Positions 34,980-43,436 of a DNA stretch of 64,000 bases are shown here, piece after piece (positions within the stretch are counted from its first letter, which is position 1; each line of letters opens with the position of its first letter). The translations under genes were made by a program, and so were the position numbers. The notes below the pieces were generated by a model. That model was not told the origin of the DNA and searched no databases. It saw nothing but the letters and a program-made list of their open reading frames with translations. This stretch comes from Psychrobacillus sp. INOP01 (lineage in GTDB: Bacteria; Bacillota; Bacilli; Bacillales_A; Planococcaceae): contig NZ_CP073315.1 in assembly GCF_018140925.1 (NCBI RefSeq), positions 2,542,001 to 2,606,000 on the forward strand, read 5' to 3'.

Positions 34980-35597
34980 TTATAAGTATTTGTTAGCTAT
35001 TGAGCCGATATCTAAATCTAATGTGCCTTCTCCAACTGCTGAGAACTTCCAATCTGATCCGTTACGGTATAGCTCTCCAGGAATAAGAGATGTTTTACCG
35101 GCATAGCTTTCACTTAAATTATAATGAACTAATTCTTCTTTTGTGCCATTATCCACTAGACGGATAAATGCGTTTTGAATTAGTCCGAAGTCTTGTTTTC
35201 TTTGTTTTGCTTGATAAATGTTTACTACAAACACCAATCTATGTACAGATGGCGAAATAGCACTTAGATTCACGTTGATCACTTCGTCGTCTCCATCGCC
35301 GTCTCCAGTTAAATTATCTCCAGAGTGGACAACACTACCATCTTGACTTGTTTTATTTCCAAAATAAATAACATGTTGCTTAGACACTAATTTGCCTTTT
35401 TCATCTAAAAGAAGTACAGATGCGTCGCAATCAACAGCCGCTCCGCCACCACTTCCTCCGCCTAATAGTCCACCTAAAAACCCACCGCTTTTTTTCTTTT
35501 CCACAGGGTCCCAGCCTAGTCCTACCATAACACTGGATAGGGAAGATCTACCCTTTGTTAAATCAATTTTTTGACCTTTAACTAAATTAATGCCCAT
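34980..35597 (-). CDS. terD: TerD-family protein with a Gly-rich loop insertion
   Basis: A 205-residue TerD domain, the first gene of the operon. The family start [14 protein letters not shown] and the calcium-binding loop [18 protein letters not shown] are present, but a glycine-rich insert ([17 protein letters not shown], about residues 39-55) separates the GLGWD motif from the DCDASVLLL strand. B. subtilis yceC has a similar place in its operon and a comparable extension. The insert could be a flexible or membrane-touching loop. GGAGG lies 6-7 bp before the ATG, and an ECF-type promoter 30-60 bp upstream. Confidence 0.92.
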   Translation of the reverse strand: MGINLVKGQKIDLTKGRSSLSSVMVGLGWDPVEKKKSGGFLGGLLGGGSGGGAAVDCDASVLLLDEKGKLVSKQHVIYFGNKTSQDGSVVHSGDNLTGDGDGDDEVINVNLSAISPSVHRLVFVVNIYQAKQRKQDFGLIQNAFIRLVDNGTKEELVHYNLSESYAGKTSLIPGELYRNGSDWKFSAVGEGTLDLDIGSIANKYL

Positions 35598-35628
35598 TCT
35601 TGTACCTCCAAATTTTAGTCATACCATA

Positions 35629-35657
35629 TATACGAGGAAACGACGTAATAAGTTTCA
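35629..35657 (-). promoter_or_regulatory. ECF-sigma (sigW/sigM/sigX type) promoter of the Ter operon
   Basis: On the minus strand TGAAAC, a 17-bp spacer and CGTATA. This fits the extracytoplasmic-function consensus TGAAAC-N16-17-CGTA/CGTC. The -10 ends 31 bp before the ATG of the first TerD gene. B. subtilis yceC-H is controlled by sigW, sigM, sigX and sigB. Confidence 0.75.
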
Positions 35658-35769
35658 AAAACCAAAGCATCTTTTGCAAAGGATAGTTTAATTTTATCAG
35701 AATTTTTCAGCTTTTGCTATTAAGTTGAATAGCAAACACGTAGAGAAAATCCTCTTGTAGGTGAGTATT

Positions 35770-35814
35770 AAAAAACAAGGTTGAAAAATGTATGGTTAAC
35801 ATATTTTCAGCCTT
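35770..35814 (-). terminator. terminator of the esterase gene
   Basis: On the minus strand AAGGCTGAAAATATG pairs with the matching arm around TTAAC, with a few mismatches, then GTTTTTT. It lies 8 bp past the stop at 35822. Confidence 0.75.
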
Positions 35815-35821
35815 GCAATAG

Positions 35822-36451
35822 TTAGCTCTCTTTTAAAAATGCTATTAAATCTCGATGATTATCGGGCGTAACGCCATGACCTTCATTGTATGTTTTAAAA
35901 GTTACGCGAGCTTTCATGCTTTCAAAATAATCTTTACTTTCGATACCCCATTGCGAAGGAATCACGTAGTCATAATCGCCATGAGAGATAAAGATGGATA
36001 AATTATCCACGGAACGCTTACTATATTCTGTCTTTACAAACTCAGGAATGTATCCGCTTAGTGCTACTACTTTGCTAATTTCGCTGCCCATTGTCAGCGC
36101 AATTGTTTGTGCAAGAATGGCTCCTTGACTAAATCCAAGTATCGTAATGTCATCAGCATTTAAGTCGTACTCGGCAATTGCTTCTCGAATGAAAGCTTGA
36201 ATATGCGTTACAATTTTATCGAATATATCTCTAATTGGTTTACCGATTTCCTCAATTTCGAAAAATGAGTAGCCAGGTTTTTGGACAATAGGACCGCGTA
36301 AGCTAAAAATATGATGCGTGTTCTCGAAATCCTTCACTAGCTGCGGTAAATCTGCTTCGTTACTCCCCATACCATGTAGTAGAAATAAGGCAGGTTGTTT
36401 TTTGTCAGTGTTGTTGGGTGCTGTATAGTTAAATGTAAAAGGAGATTTCAT
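35822..36451 (-). CDS. alpha/beta-hydrolase, carboxylesterase/phospholipase type
   Basis: A 209-residue alpha/beta hydrolase. The oxyanion region is LFLLHGMGSNEADLP, the nucleophile Ser is in GFSQGA near residue 114, the acid Asp in HGDYDYVIP near 163, and the His in EGHGVTPDNH near 194. Size and motifs match the small carboxylesterase or lysophospholipase-like family (YvaK/YfhM unlike; YodD/PhoSphatidyl-type serine esterases). No signal peptide, so it is cytosolic. It lies upstream of the Ter operon on the same strand with its own terminator, 19 bp after the exporter gene, so those two may be cotranscribed. Substrate unknown. Confidence 0.87.
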   Translation of the reverse strand: MKSPFTFNYTAPNNTDKKQPALFLLHGMGSNEADLPQLVKDFENTHHIFSLRGPIVQKPGYSFFEIEEIGKPIRDIFDKIVTHIQAFIREAIAEYDLNADDITILGFSQGAILAQTIALTMGSEISKVVALSGYIPEFVKTEYSKRSVDNLSIFISHGDYDYVIPSQWGIESKDYFESMKARVTFKTYNEGHGVTPDNHRDLIAFLKES

Positions 36452-36470
36452 GTATCGTACTTCCCTTCAA

Positions 36471-37403
36471 TTATAGTATGTCTATTTTATCATAAGTAGA
36501 AATAGGAGCTTGTTGTGAAAGCTTTAGCTGATTTTTCTTCCCGTAGAAATTGACAATAATGACACTAGAAATAGCTACCAATCCTCCTACAATAGAAAGG
36601 GTTGAAGGAAGCTCCTGTAACCAAATCCACGTCACGATAATCGCAACGACCGGCTCTAAATACAATGTATTCGACACAGAGCTAGCTTCACTATAGGACA
36701 GCGCCATAGCCCATGTTAAATACGCAATTGCAGTTGGAAATATTCCTATATAAATGGCAGATAAATTTGCTTCTAACGTCGCGTGCTGAATTCCCTCGAA
36801 AAGTCCAGGTGCAAAGAACAAAAAAGGAATAGTACCTACCCAAGTAAAATAAGCTGTCAATTCAATGGCACTATACTTTATAAATAAAGGCTTTTGGTAA
36901 ACAAAAAAGATAGCGGTTGAAAAGGCTGCAATAAGAACTAAAAATACACCTGGTGAAATACCCAATGAGCTTCCACCTGTACCTAAAGCTATCAAAAGGA
37001 TACCGACAAATCCAAATGCTAATCCCAGCCAACCTATTCTACCTAGGCGTTCCTTCAATACAATAATGGCAATAATAGTCGTGAAGATAGGGGCGGAACC
37101 AATCAGCATACCAGCTGTTCCCGCAGAAATCGATAGTTGTCCAAATGTAACGCAAAGGTGGTATATATTAATCCCAATAAAACCGAGAATGACTATTTTA
37201 ATTATATCTTCCTTTTGTGGTAACTGAAATTTGACTCCAGGCCAAAGTGCGATAACAAGAAATATAATAGAAGCAATCAAAAACCGAACTAATATTAAAT
37301 GTCCCGCAGAATAGCCACCCTGTAAGCTAGCGCTAATTGCTGCAAAAGAGGAACCCCAAATAGCGACAGTGAATAATGCAAGTGTTAATGCTTTTGTATT
37401 CAT
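36471..37403 (-). CDS. EamA-family (DMT) transporter
   Basis: A 310-residue membrane protein with ten predicted helices in two EamA repeats (about 5-135 and 150-285). The start WGSSFAAISASLQGG and the GSAPIFTTIIAIIVLKERLG segment at the end of the first repeat, with EPVVAIIVTWIWLQELP at the end of the second, are typical. Family members export amino acids, metabolites or drugs; substrate cannot be told. GGTGG lies before the ATG. It is followed closely by the esterase gene on the same strand. Confidence 0.9.
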   Translation of the reverse strand: MNTKALTLALFTVAIWGSSFAAISASLQGGYSAGHLILVRFLIASIIFLVIALWPGVKFQLPQKEDIIKIVILGFIGINIYHLCVTFGQLSISAGTAGMLIGSAPIFTTIIAIIVLKERLGRIGWLGLAFGFVGILLIALGTGGSSLGISPGVFLVLIAAFSTAIFFVYQKPLFIKYSAIELTAYFTWVGTIPFLFFAPGLFEGIQHATLEANLSAIYIGIFPTAIAYLTWAMALSYSEASSVSNTLYLEPVVAIIVTWIWLQELPSTLSIVGGLVAISSVIIVNFYGKKNQLKLSQQAPISTYDKIDIL

Positions 37404-37544
37404 TTTCTTCCACCAAACTTTCTAAATTACTGTTATTAAAAGCAAACAATTAATCCTACAACAAATTTTAGGTTCTCACAAGTTGTTGTAAAGTTGAATG
37501 CATTACAAAATAACTATGAATTTCTAAAATTAAGCCGATCTAAA

Positions 37545-37587
37545 AAAACACCCTGGCTACAGCAATCCCTGAGTGAGGTATTGCTGT
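37545..37587 (-). terminator. terminator of the YesL-like gene
   Basis: ACAGCAAT-CCCT pairs with AGG-ATTGCTGT (37559-37570 with 37576-37587, one mismatch). Outer bases also pair, and on the minus strand TTTTTTT follows. Confidence 0.75.
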
Positions 37588-37622
37588 AAACTTGAGTGCT
37601 TTTTAGTATGGATTAATTTATG

Positions 37623-38243
37623 TTAATGGACCTCAGAAAGTGTATTTTTTTTCTTCTCTATTCTATTAAATGCTCTAAAGCTTAGAATGGTGGAGATATA
37701 TGCGAAAACACTACCGGAAAACAATGGAATAGCCCCAGGGAATAGGGTCATTACAAAATAGATTACTACTGCTGAAGCGCCAATTGAAATTAATTCAATG
37801 GGTGAAGTGATTGCGATGAAGAAGGACTGTTTAATATATTGGAAGAAGCGTAGCTTAAAGTGTGAATAAACAGGAAAGAAGAATATTAAAGTGATTATAA
37901 ACGATATAAAAATAAATATTAAAATGGGTAATAGAAACTGAAAATTATTGTTTTGTTGAACAAATTTAAAGTCGAAATAAAGTAAATAAATAGTTAATAA
38001 AATAATGATACCGAACCCGTTAGCCTTCATGAAATCTTGTTTAAAGTATTTCCAAAATGCAGGAAATATCTTGAAATTCTTTTCCCCAATAATTAATTTT
38101 CTAGTAATGGCAAACATTGCAGTAGTTGCTGGAAATATACCGAAAACTCCCAACCCTAAAATACAAAAAAGTAGCCATAAAATATTTATGTAAGCTAGCC
38201 TAAGGACCTTGTATGCTATTGTATTAAAATTCTCCCAATTCAT
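37623..38243 (-). CDS. YesL-family membrane protein (DUF624)
   Basis: A 206-residue protein with about five membrane helices. It starts with YKVLRLAYINILWLLFCILG and GIFPATTAMFAITRKLI, which are the DUF624/YesL signature. YesL-like genes usually sit beside carbohydrate ABC transporter genes, as in the B. subtilis yesLMNOPQ cluster. Here it stands next to such an importer but on the opposite strand, with a 387-bp intergenic region between. Function unknown; likely an accessory of sugar uptake. AAGGGG lies about 9 bp before the ATG. Confidence 0.85.
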   Translation of the reverse strand: MNWENFNTIAYKVLRLAYINILWLLFCILGLGVFGIFPATTAMFAITRKLIIGEKNFKIFPAFWKYFKQDFMKANGFGIIILLTIYLLYFDFKFVQQNNNFQFLLPILIFIFISFIITLIFFFPVYSHFKLRFFQYIKQSFFIAITSPIELISIGASAVVIYFVMTLFPGAIPLFSGSVFAYISTILSFRAFNRIEKKKNTLSEVH

Positions 38244-38630
38244 TAGATCAACCCCTTCTTAAACTTTACTATATTTAATAATGTTCAAAAAGCCAATAAG
38301 AAAGCAAAAAAAGTAAATATGAATGCGTCTATTAAAGACACTTAAGAGACTTGTTTCATTATAAAAAATAATATAAGCTTAACAAAAGTTTACAGATAAT
38401 TTGGTAATTTCAGTATATTGAAGATGCAAGCATGAAACAAATGGTTTGTTTAGTGAACTAGATGATTAAGAAGGAAATCACGCTATATGCCTTTCCGATA
38501 CTCTTATTTCATTTTAATCATTGTAAGTTACTAGAAACAATTTCAAATTGAAGGGAGGCCAAAATAATATAGTGATAGTGTAACGAACTTTGGGGATGTT
38601 GTATTAACTAATCTGAGAGGGGTCAATGAG
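38244..38630. other. 387-bp regulatory region between YesL-like and ABC transporter genes
   Basis: A divergent intergenic region. It holds the dyad at 38327-38350 shared with the second operon, and AT-rich possible promoter elements (TTTACA at about 38389, TATATT at about 38414, with a rather long spacer). The leader to the lipoprotein gene is about 200 bp. No ORF was seen. Confidence 0.5.
38327..38350. promoter_or_regulatory. candidate operator, copy A
   Basis: GTCT-A-TTAA-AGACAC-TTAA-G-AGAC, an imperfect inverted repeat of 9-bp arms. The core TTAAAGACACTTA (38332-38344) is repeated exactly at 43359-43371 upstream of the second operon of the sugar locus. Confidence 0.55.
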
Positions 38631-39890
38631 ATGAAGAAATTTAACTTTGTTCCATTACTATTATTATTTGGTGCTTTAATTACTGGTTGTAGCGATGAAG
38701 GAACTGAGGGGAAACCATCGTCTGAGGATTCTGATGGGGAAGGACTTTCTGGAGAAATTACAGTATGGGCACATCCTTTTACAGGTGATCAAGAAACAGA
38801 AGGTGTGATGTGGGATGAAATAATTTCTTCTTATGAAGAAGAAACAGGCGTTAAGGTTAACTTTGAACAGATTCCTTGGGCGAATAGAGATCAAAAGGTT
38901 CTAACGGCTCTTGCTGCTAATAATGGACCAGATGTATTTTACGCTATTCCAGACCAGATGCCACAGTATGCAGATGCTGGAATGCTATTAGAATTAGACC
39001 CATATCTTGAAGATAATGAAATGGATGATTTTGTAGACTCAGCTTTAGTTTCAACGACTTGGAAAGATAAAGTATATGGACTTCCGATTCTTCAAGAAGC
39101 ATATACTTACTTATACAATGTTGACGTTGTAAAAGCAATTGGAGAAGACCCGGAAAACTTACCGACAACTTGGGAAGAATTTGAAGCATGGGCAGTAAAG
39201 GCAAAAGAAAAAGGTTACTATGCTACAAGTTTCCAAGGGGGGGGATCTATGAATGGAACATTATATCCTTTCTTATGGCAAGCCGGTGGAGAAGTATTAA
39301 CAGCAGACAATGAAGTATTGATTAACAACGAAGCTGGAGTAGAAGCATTTGAATTTATTAACAAAATGTACCAAGAGGAATGGACTCCAAAAGATTCAAT
39401 TACAGCTATGGAACATAATGCATTATGGGATGGCGGCAAAATGCTTTCTGTACAAGGTTCAGGTATATCGATCAGCCGTATGTTAGATCAAGATACTTTT
39501 GAATTCGTTATTGCAGCACCTTTGAAAAATAAGGAACAAGTAACTTATGGAACTACTGGGATGTTTGTAGCTCCTATTAACACAGATAATCCAGAAGCAG
39601 CTGCTGAATTTATAAAAGTTATGACAAATACTGAAAACCAAAGAAAATTTAATACCTTAACACAGTACATTCCTTCGAGAGAGTCTGCAAAAGATATTTT
39701 TGGAGATCAAGAGTATATGGCGCAGCTTGCAACGTATACAGAATATGCATTACCAGGAGTAATTCATCCAGAAGGTCGTACAATCATGCCTTTAATCCAA
39801 GCGGAGTTGCAAACAATGATGGAGGGCAAGAAAACTCCTAAAGAAGCAGCAGATGCTGCTGCGGAGGCAATTAAAGCCAAAGTAAATTAA
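38631..39890 (+). CDS. sugar ABC transporter substrate-binding lipoprotein
   Basis: A 419-residue extracellular solute-binding protein of family 1 (maltose-binding type). It has a lipoprotein signal with lipobox LITGC (Cys near residue 20), an acidic linker, and then the binding domain: ITVWAHPFTGDQETEGVMWD, PDVFYAIPDQMPQYADAG, YGLPILQEAYTYLYN, GGSMNGTLYPFLWQAGG and a C-terminal KTPKEAADAAAEAIKAKV. It binds the sugar outside the membrane for the two permeases that follow. A G8 tract at 39237-39244 lies within the coding sequence. First gene of the importer operon, with a hairpin after its stop. The sugar is unknown; an oligosaccharide is likely. Confidence 0.92.
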   Translation: MKKFNFVPLLLLFGALITGCSDEGTEGKPSSEDSDGEGLSGEITVWAHPFTGDQETEGVMWDEIISSYEEETGVKVNFEQIPWANRDQKVLTALAANNGPDVFYAIPDQMPQYADAGMLLELDPYLEDNEMDDFVDSALVSTTWKDKVYGLPILQEAYTYLYNVDVVKAIGEDPENLPTTWEEFEAWAVKAKEKGYYATSFQGGGSMNGTLYPFLWQAGGEVLTADNEVLINNEAGVEAFEFINKMYQEEWTPKDSITAMEHNALWDGGKMLSVQGSGISISRMLDQDTFEFVIAAPLKNKEQVTYGTTGMFVAPINTDNPEAAAEFIKVMTNTENQRKFNTLTQYIPSRESAKDIFGDQEYMAQLATYTEYALPGVIHPEGRTIMPLIQAELQTMMEGKKTPKEAADAAAEAIKAKVN

Positions 39891-39914
39891 TAACAGTTAA
39901 TAGAGAGTTTGGTC

Positions 39915-39938
39915 TAAGAGAGATCGAGCTCTCTCTTA
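39915..39938 (+). terminator. intra-operon hairpin after the binding-protein gene
   Basis: TAAGAGAGA and TCTCTCTTA form a 9-bp stem with a 6-nt loop and only a short T run. Such hairpins usually protect the 3' end of the binding-protein mRNA and reduce read-through to the permeases. Confidence 0.65.
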
Positions 39939-39957
39939 TTAACTTACATAGGAAAGG

Positions 39958-40896
39958 GTGATTACACTGGGTAATGCACTGACTTCTAAAAAAGAAAAGA
40001 TGCCGCTTCTCGTAAGGATGAAGAAAGAGTGGAAGAAAAATGCGATTGTTTATATTGTGTTAATCCCTATTTTAATTCATTTTGTTATTTTTCAAGTATA
40101 TCCATTTTTGTTGAGCTTCTATCTTACGTTTATGGATTGGAAAGTAATCGGGGATGCAGAATTTGTAGGATTAAAGCATTGGAAATATTTATTTAGTGAT
40201 ACTTTAGCGTGGAAGGCTATTTGGAACACAGTCAAATTTTCTATCTATTATATAGTGCCGACGATGGCATTAGGCTTAATATTGGCCCTAATTATAAACT
40301 CGGGGGTAAGAGGTGCTAAATTTTTTAAAGGCGTATTTTTCCTTCCGGTCGTCACTTCATTTGTAATCATTGCAGGTATTTGGGGTTGGTTATTTAGAGG
40401 TTCAGAAGAAGGTATGATTAACTACATTATTGGATTTGTTGGTATTGAACCACAATTGTTTCTTTCTGATTCAAGCCAGGCCCTTGCTGTATTAGCGGGC
40501 TTAAGTGTATTTAAAGTAGCAGGTAGTACTATGATTTACTATTTTGCTGGCTTACAATCCATTGACCGACAATTGTATGAAGCCGCGAGAATTGATGGAG
40601 CATCACCATTTAAGATCTTTTGGAATGTTACTTTCCCATTATTAAAGCCAATTCATTTTTATGTAGCAATTACTACTACAATAGGCTCATTTCAAATATT
40701 CGATTCTGCGTACTTGTTAACAGGTGGGGGACCTAATTATGCAACTACAACCATTGTGTATTATTTATACTCTCAAGGGTTCACAAGTCTTAACTTAAGC
40801 TATGCGGCTGTGTTGTCATATGTTTTATTCTTTATTATTTTAATAATTTCACTCATACAGAGAAGGTATATTGGCAAGGAGTCGAATCATTATTGA
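39958..40896 (+). CDS. sugar ABC transporter permease, MalF type
   Basis: A 312-residue permease with six membrane helices. It has the binding-protein-dependent transport motif EAARIDGASPFKIFWNVTFP near residue 205, which touches the ATPase. The short N-terminal tail and PFLLSFYLTFMDW match MalF/UgpA/LacF type proteins. The GTG at 39958 touches the GGAAAGG site, so the real start may be a CTG at 39967 or the ATG at 40000; the first is kept for lack of proof. It pairs with the next gene to form the channel. Confidence 0.9.
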   Translation: MITLGNALTSKKEKMPLLVRMKKEWKKNAIVYIVLIPILIHFVIFQVYPFLLSFYLTFMDWKVIGDAEFVGLKHWKYLFSDTLAWKAIWNTVKFSIYYIVPTMALGLILALIINSGVRGAKFFKGVFFLPVVTSFVIIAGIWGWLFRGSEEGMINYIIGFVGIEPQLFLSDSSQALAVLAGLSVFKVAGSTMIYYFAGLQSIDRQLYEAARIDGASPFKIFWNVTFPLLKPIHFYVAITTTIGSFQIFDSAYLLTGGGPNYATTTIVYYLYSQGFTSLNLSYAAVLSYVLFFIILIISLIQRRYIGKESNHY

Positions 40897-40923
40897 TTTT
40901 CTGAGGAAGGAGGATGAAAAATA

Positions 40924-41727
40924 ATGAAAAAAGTAATTTCATATATAGCTTTATTTGTTTTAGGGTTTTGTTTTTTAATGCCTTTTATCATTATGGTTTT
41001 AGGTTCTTTAAAAGAAGTTGAATATGCGCAATTAGATCCGTTATTTTGGATACCTGATGAACCAACATTAAAAAACTATAAATATATCTTGAGTGATGGG
41101 CTGTTCTTACGCTGGATATGGAATTCCATAGTTATCACGATTATTCCTGTATTTAGTCAAATGCTATTCTGTGCAATATTGGGATATATTTTCTCTAAGA
41201 AGCAGTTCTTTGGGAGAGAAGTGATATTTTGGATATTCATGGGAGTTATTATGATTCCACAGCAACTACTAATCATACCTAAGTACATTATGTTCTCCGA
41301 TTTTGGTTGGATAAATACATATTGGGCACTAATTGTACCAGAAATTTGGGGCATTATGGGGGTATTTCTAGTAAGACAATTTTTACAAGGGATTCCAAAT
41401 GATTTAGAGGAAGCGGCCTATATAGACGGGGCTAATGATCTTAAAGTATTCTTTAAAATAATTTTACCGTTATCCGTACCTGTTGTTGCAACAGTTGGCA
41501 CATTCTCGTTTATTTCTAACTGGAATGATCTCTTCCAGCCATTGATATATTTGACCCAAGAAACAATGTTTCCTGTAACACTAGGGTTGGCATCAATTCT
41601 AGGGAAAGAAGGTAACTTTGGTATTGAAATGGCTGGTTCGGCGGTATCTTTCATACCAACATTTCTTATATTCCTGTTCTTCCAAAGATTTTTTACGGAA
41701 GGAATTCAAATGTCAGGCTTGAAATAA
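40924..41727 (+). CDS. sugar ABC transporter permease, MalG type
   Basis: A 267-residue permease with six helices. It has the EEAAYIDGANDLKVFFKIILP motif near residue 160 (the ATPase-contacting EAA loop) and the typical start ending GSLKEVEYA. Downstream of the MalF-type gene with an AAGGAGG site. The operon ends here and has no ATPase gene; family experience (MsmX/MsmK) suggests a shared ATPase encoded elsewhere. Confidence 0.9.
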   Translation: MKKVISYIALFVLGFCFLMPFIIMVLGSLKEVEYAQLDPLFWIPDEPTLKNYKYILSDGLFLRWIWNSIVITIIPVFSQMLFCAILGYIFSKKQFFGREVIFWIFMGVIMIPQQLLIIPKYIMFSDFGWINTYWALIVPEIWGIMGVFLVRQFLQGIPNDLEEAAYIDGANDLKVFFKIILPLSVPVVATVGTFSFISNWNDLFQPLIYLTQETMFPVTLGLASILGKEGNFGIEMAGSAVSFIPTFLIFLFFQRFFTEGIQMSGLK

Positions 41728-41817
41728 ACCCTAACTAATGAATGTAGGAACTTAAGGAGGTGCAACAACTAGAGAAATAATAATTATGAGGAAGTTATTA
41801 TTTAAAATTTATATTAA

Positions 41818-41849
41818 ACCGATGAGGGGTCATGAAACACCCCATCGGT
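41818..41849. terminator. bidirectional terminator between importer operon and regulator gene
   Basis: ACCGATG pairs with CATCGGT and GGGGT with ACCCC, with a bulged base, around CATGAAAC. It lies between convergent genes. Confidence 0.7.
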
Positions 41850-41863
41850 GGAGAATTGAGGGC

Positions 41864-43219
41864 TTATCGTTGTTCTTCTTCAATAAAACTTAAGCGATAA
41901 ATTCGGCGGGGTCTACCTTTATGAGTTATTTTTTCCTCTCCAACAATATCGACTAATTCTGCATCAGTCCACTTTAAGAGAATGCGGTTTGCACTTCTGA
42001 TAGTTACGTTAAGTGTAGTAGCTAACTCTTGAGCGGTATACTCAATTTTTTTATGCCTAGAAACACGAGCCATAAGCTTTGTCATATAGGAAGCAGACAT
42101 TCCGGCTTTTTCAGCTTTGTCGAGTAATTGGGGATCGGTAATTGCCAAGTTATATCGTTCATATTGTTTATAGGTTGTTATATCTACTGGTCCCAATACA
42201 CTTTGGTCTTCTCGTACGATGTAACAAACGTTTCCACCTAAATCGAGCGATTGCCGAAGTGCCAATCTTGCATGATTTCCTGACTCAGCAGCGGTTCGAC
42301 CGAAGCCTACACCAAGGCTTATCGTAACACCAAGCTCATTTTTTACATCTTGTAGAAGGGGGATAAACTTATATCCTCTTGTCTCACGCTCGAAAATACC
42401 ACGAGTAGTGATAAAAGAATACTCATTGCCCCCTAGGATGATGAGATGTCCATCCAACATCTTAATATAGTCAAGTAGCATTTGTTGCAGCCTCAATTTT
42501 AATAATTGCACATCATGTTCTGATGAATATTTTACGGTGACATTTTTAAAGTTATCGATATTGATTAAACCAAAAACGATTTGGGACTCTTTATTTCTTC
42601 TTGTATTTGTTGCTAACAAAGCTCGTTCAAAAGATACAATCATATCCTGTTGTGTGGGAGTTACCCATTGATACGGTATTTGAAGATTCTCTAGCTGTTT
42701 AGCGACGTCTTGTATTCCAGTCAAAGCAATAGAGTTGTGTGTTCGGTAGTTTTCTATGTGGAATTTAACAATCTCGTAAATTTCAAAGCTAGAAGTATTA
42801 TTTTTATTGACAAGTAGATCATAATTGACTTCTTCAAGTTCTAACAAAATTTGTTCAATATAATTCTTATCAAAAGTATCAATAGATAAGCAAGTTAAAG
42901 GATATGCAATTTTAATAAGAAATAGAGATCTATAAAGTCCGGTGCCCATTAAGGGCATATGATGTACTGGGATTTTAAATTCTACAAGTTGTTTGGCGAT
43001 ATTATACGCATGATATTCAGTGAACATTAAAACTTCGGCGTCATTTATTAATTCTTTGGTAATTTCATGAATTTGGCTATCCTGTTCAACCGTACGAAAA
43101 ACTGGTTTGAAATTAGGGAAAGACTTTAAAGTTTCTCTTGTTTGATTCACTAAATCTTTTGGTCCAATAATCCCGATTTTAATATCGGAAGTATCATTTA
43201 GTACATTTTTACTTGGCAC
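41864..43219 (-). CDS. regulator with degenerate GGDEF-like domain and C-terminal winged helix
   Basis: A 451-residue cytosolic protein. Residues 1-170 look like an alpha/beta sensing domain (IKIGIIGPKDLVNQ, NDAEVLMFTEYHAYNIA). Residues about 210-350 resemble a GGDEF nucleotide-cyclase domain: FGLINIDNFKNV, GGNEYSF in place of GGDEF, and VTISLGVGFGRTAAESGNHA. The last 60 residues form a winged helix (TAQELATTLNVTIRSANRIL, then KGRPRRIYRL). The catalytic motif is altered, so it may bind rather than make a nucleotide. Start is GTG at 43217-43219, with AGGAGG 7 bp before. Placed between the importer operon and the oxidoreductase operon, it is the likely regulator of both. Confidence 0.78.
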   Translation of the reverse strand: MPSKNVLNDTSDIKIGIIGPKDLVNQTRETLKSFPNFKPVFRTVEQDSQIHEITKELINDAEVLMFTEYHAYNIAKQLVEFKIPVHHMPLMGTGLYRSLFLIKIAYPLTCLSIDTFDKNYIEQILLELEEVNYDLLVNKNNTSSFEIYEIVKFHIENYRTHNSIALTGIQDVAKQLENLQIPYQWVTPTQQDMIVSFERALLATNTRRNKESQIVFGLINIDNFKNVTVKYSSEHDVQLLKLRLQQMLLDYIKMLDGHLIILGGNEYSFITTRGIFERETRGYKFIPLLQDVKNELGVTISLGVGFGRTAAESGNHARLALRQSLDLGGNVCYIVREDQSVLGPVDITTYKQYERYNLAITDPQLLDKAEKAGMSASYMTKLMARVSRHKKIEYTAQELATTLNVTIRSANRILLKWTDAELVDIVGEEKITHKGRPRRIYRLSFIEEEQR

Positions 43220-43352
43220 AGCTATTCCTCCTATTCGAAATCTAATTGTGGAGAGTAGTGTCTATAAATGTAATGTTTTATCTATCTTATGTTTTTCATC
43301 TGAAGTTGTCAAAAACATTGTAAATACTAGTGTAGAGCGTGCTTTGAAGTTC

Positions 43353-43376
43353 TCTTATTTAAAGACACTTATAAGA
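43353..43376. promoter_or_regulatory. candidate operator, copy B
   Basis: TCTTAT, 12 bp, ATAAGA, holding the core TTAAAGACACTTA (43359-43371) identical to copy A at 38332-38344. It lies 60 bp before the ATG of the first gene of the second operon and 134 bp upstream of the regulator gene start. It could be bound by the regulator encoded next to it. Confidence 0.55.
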
Positions 43377-43436
43377 CCTATCCTTTAATGAGTAGGAAAC
43401 CTAACAAAAGGGTTCTCCAAGTAGGGAGTGAGCAAA

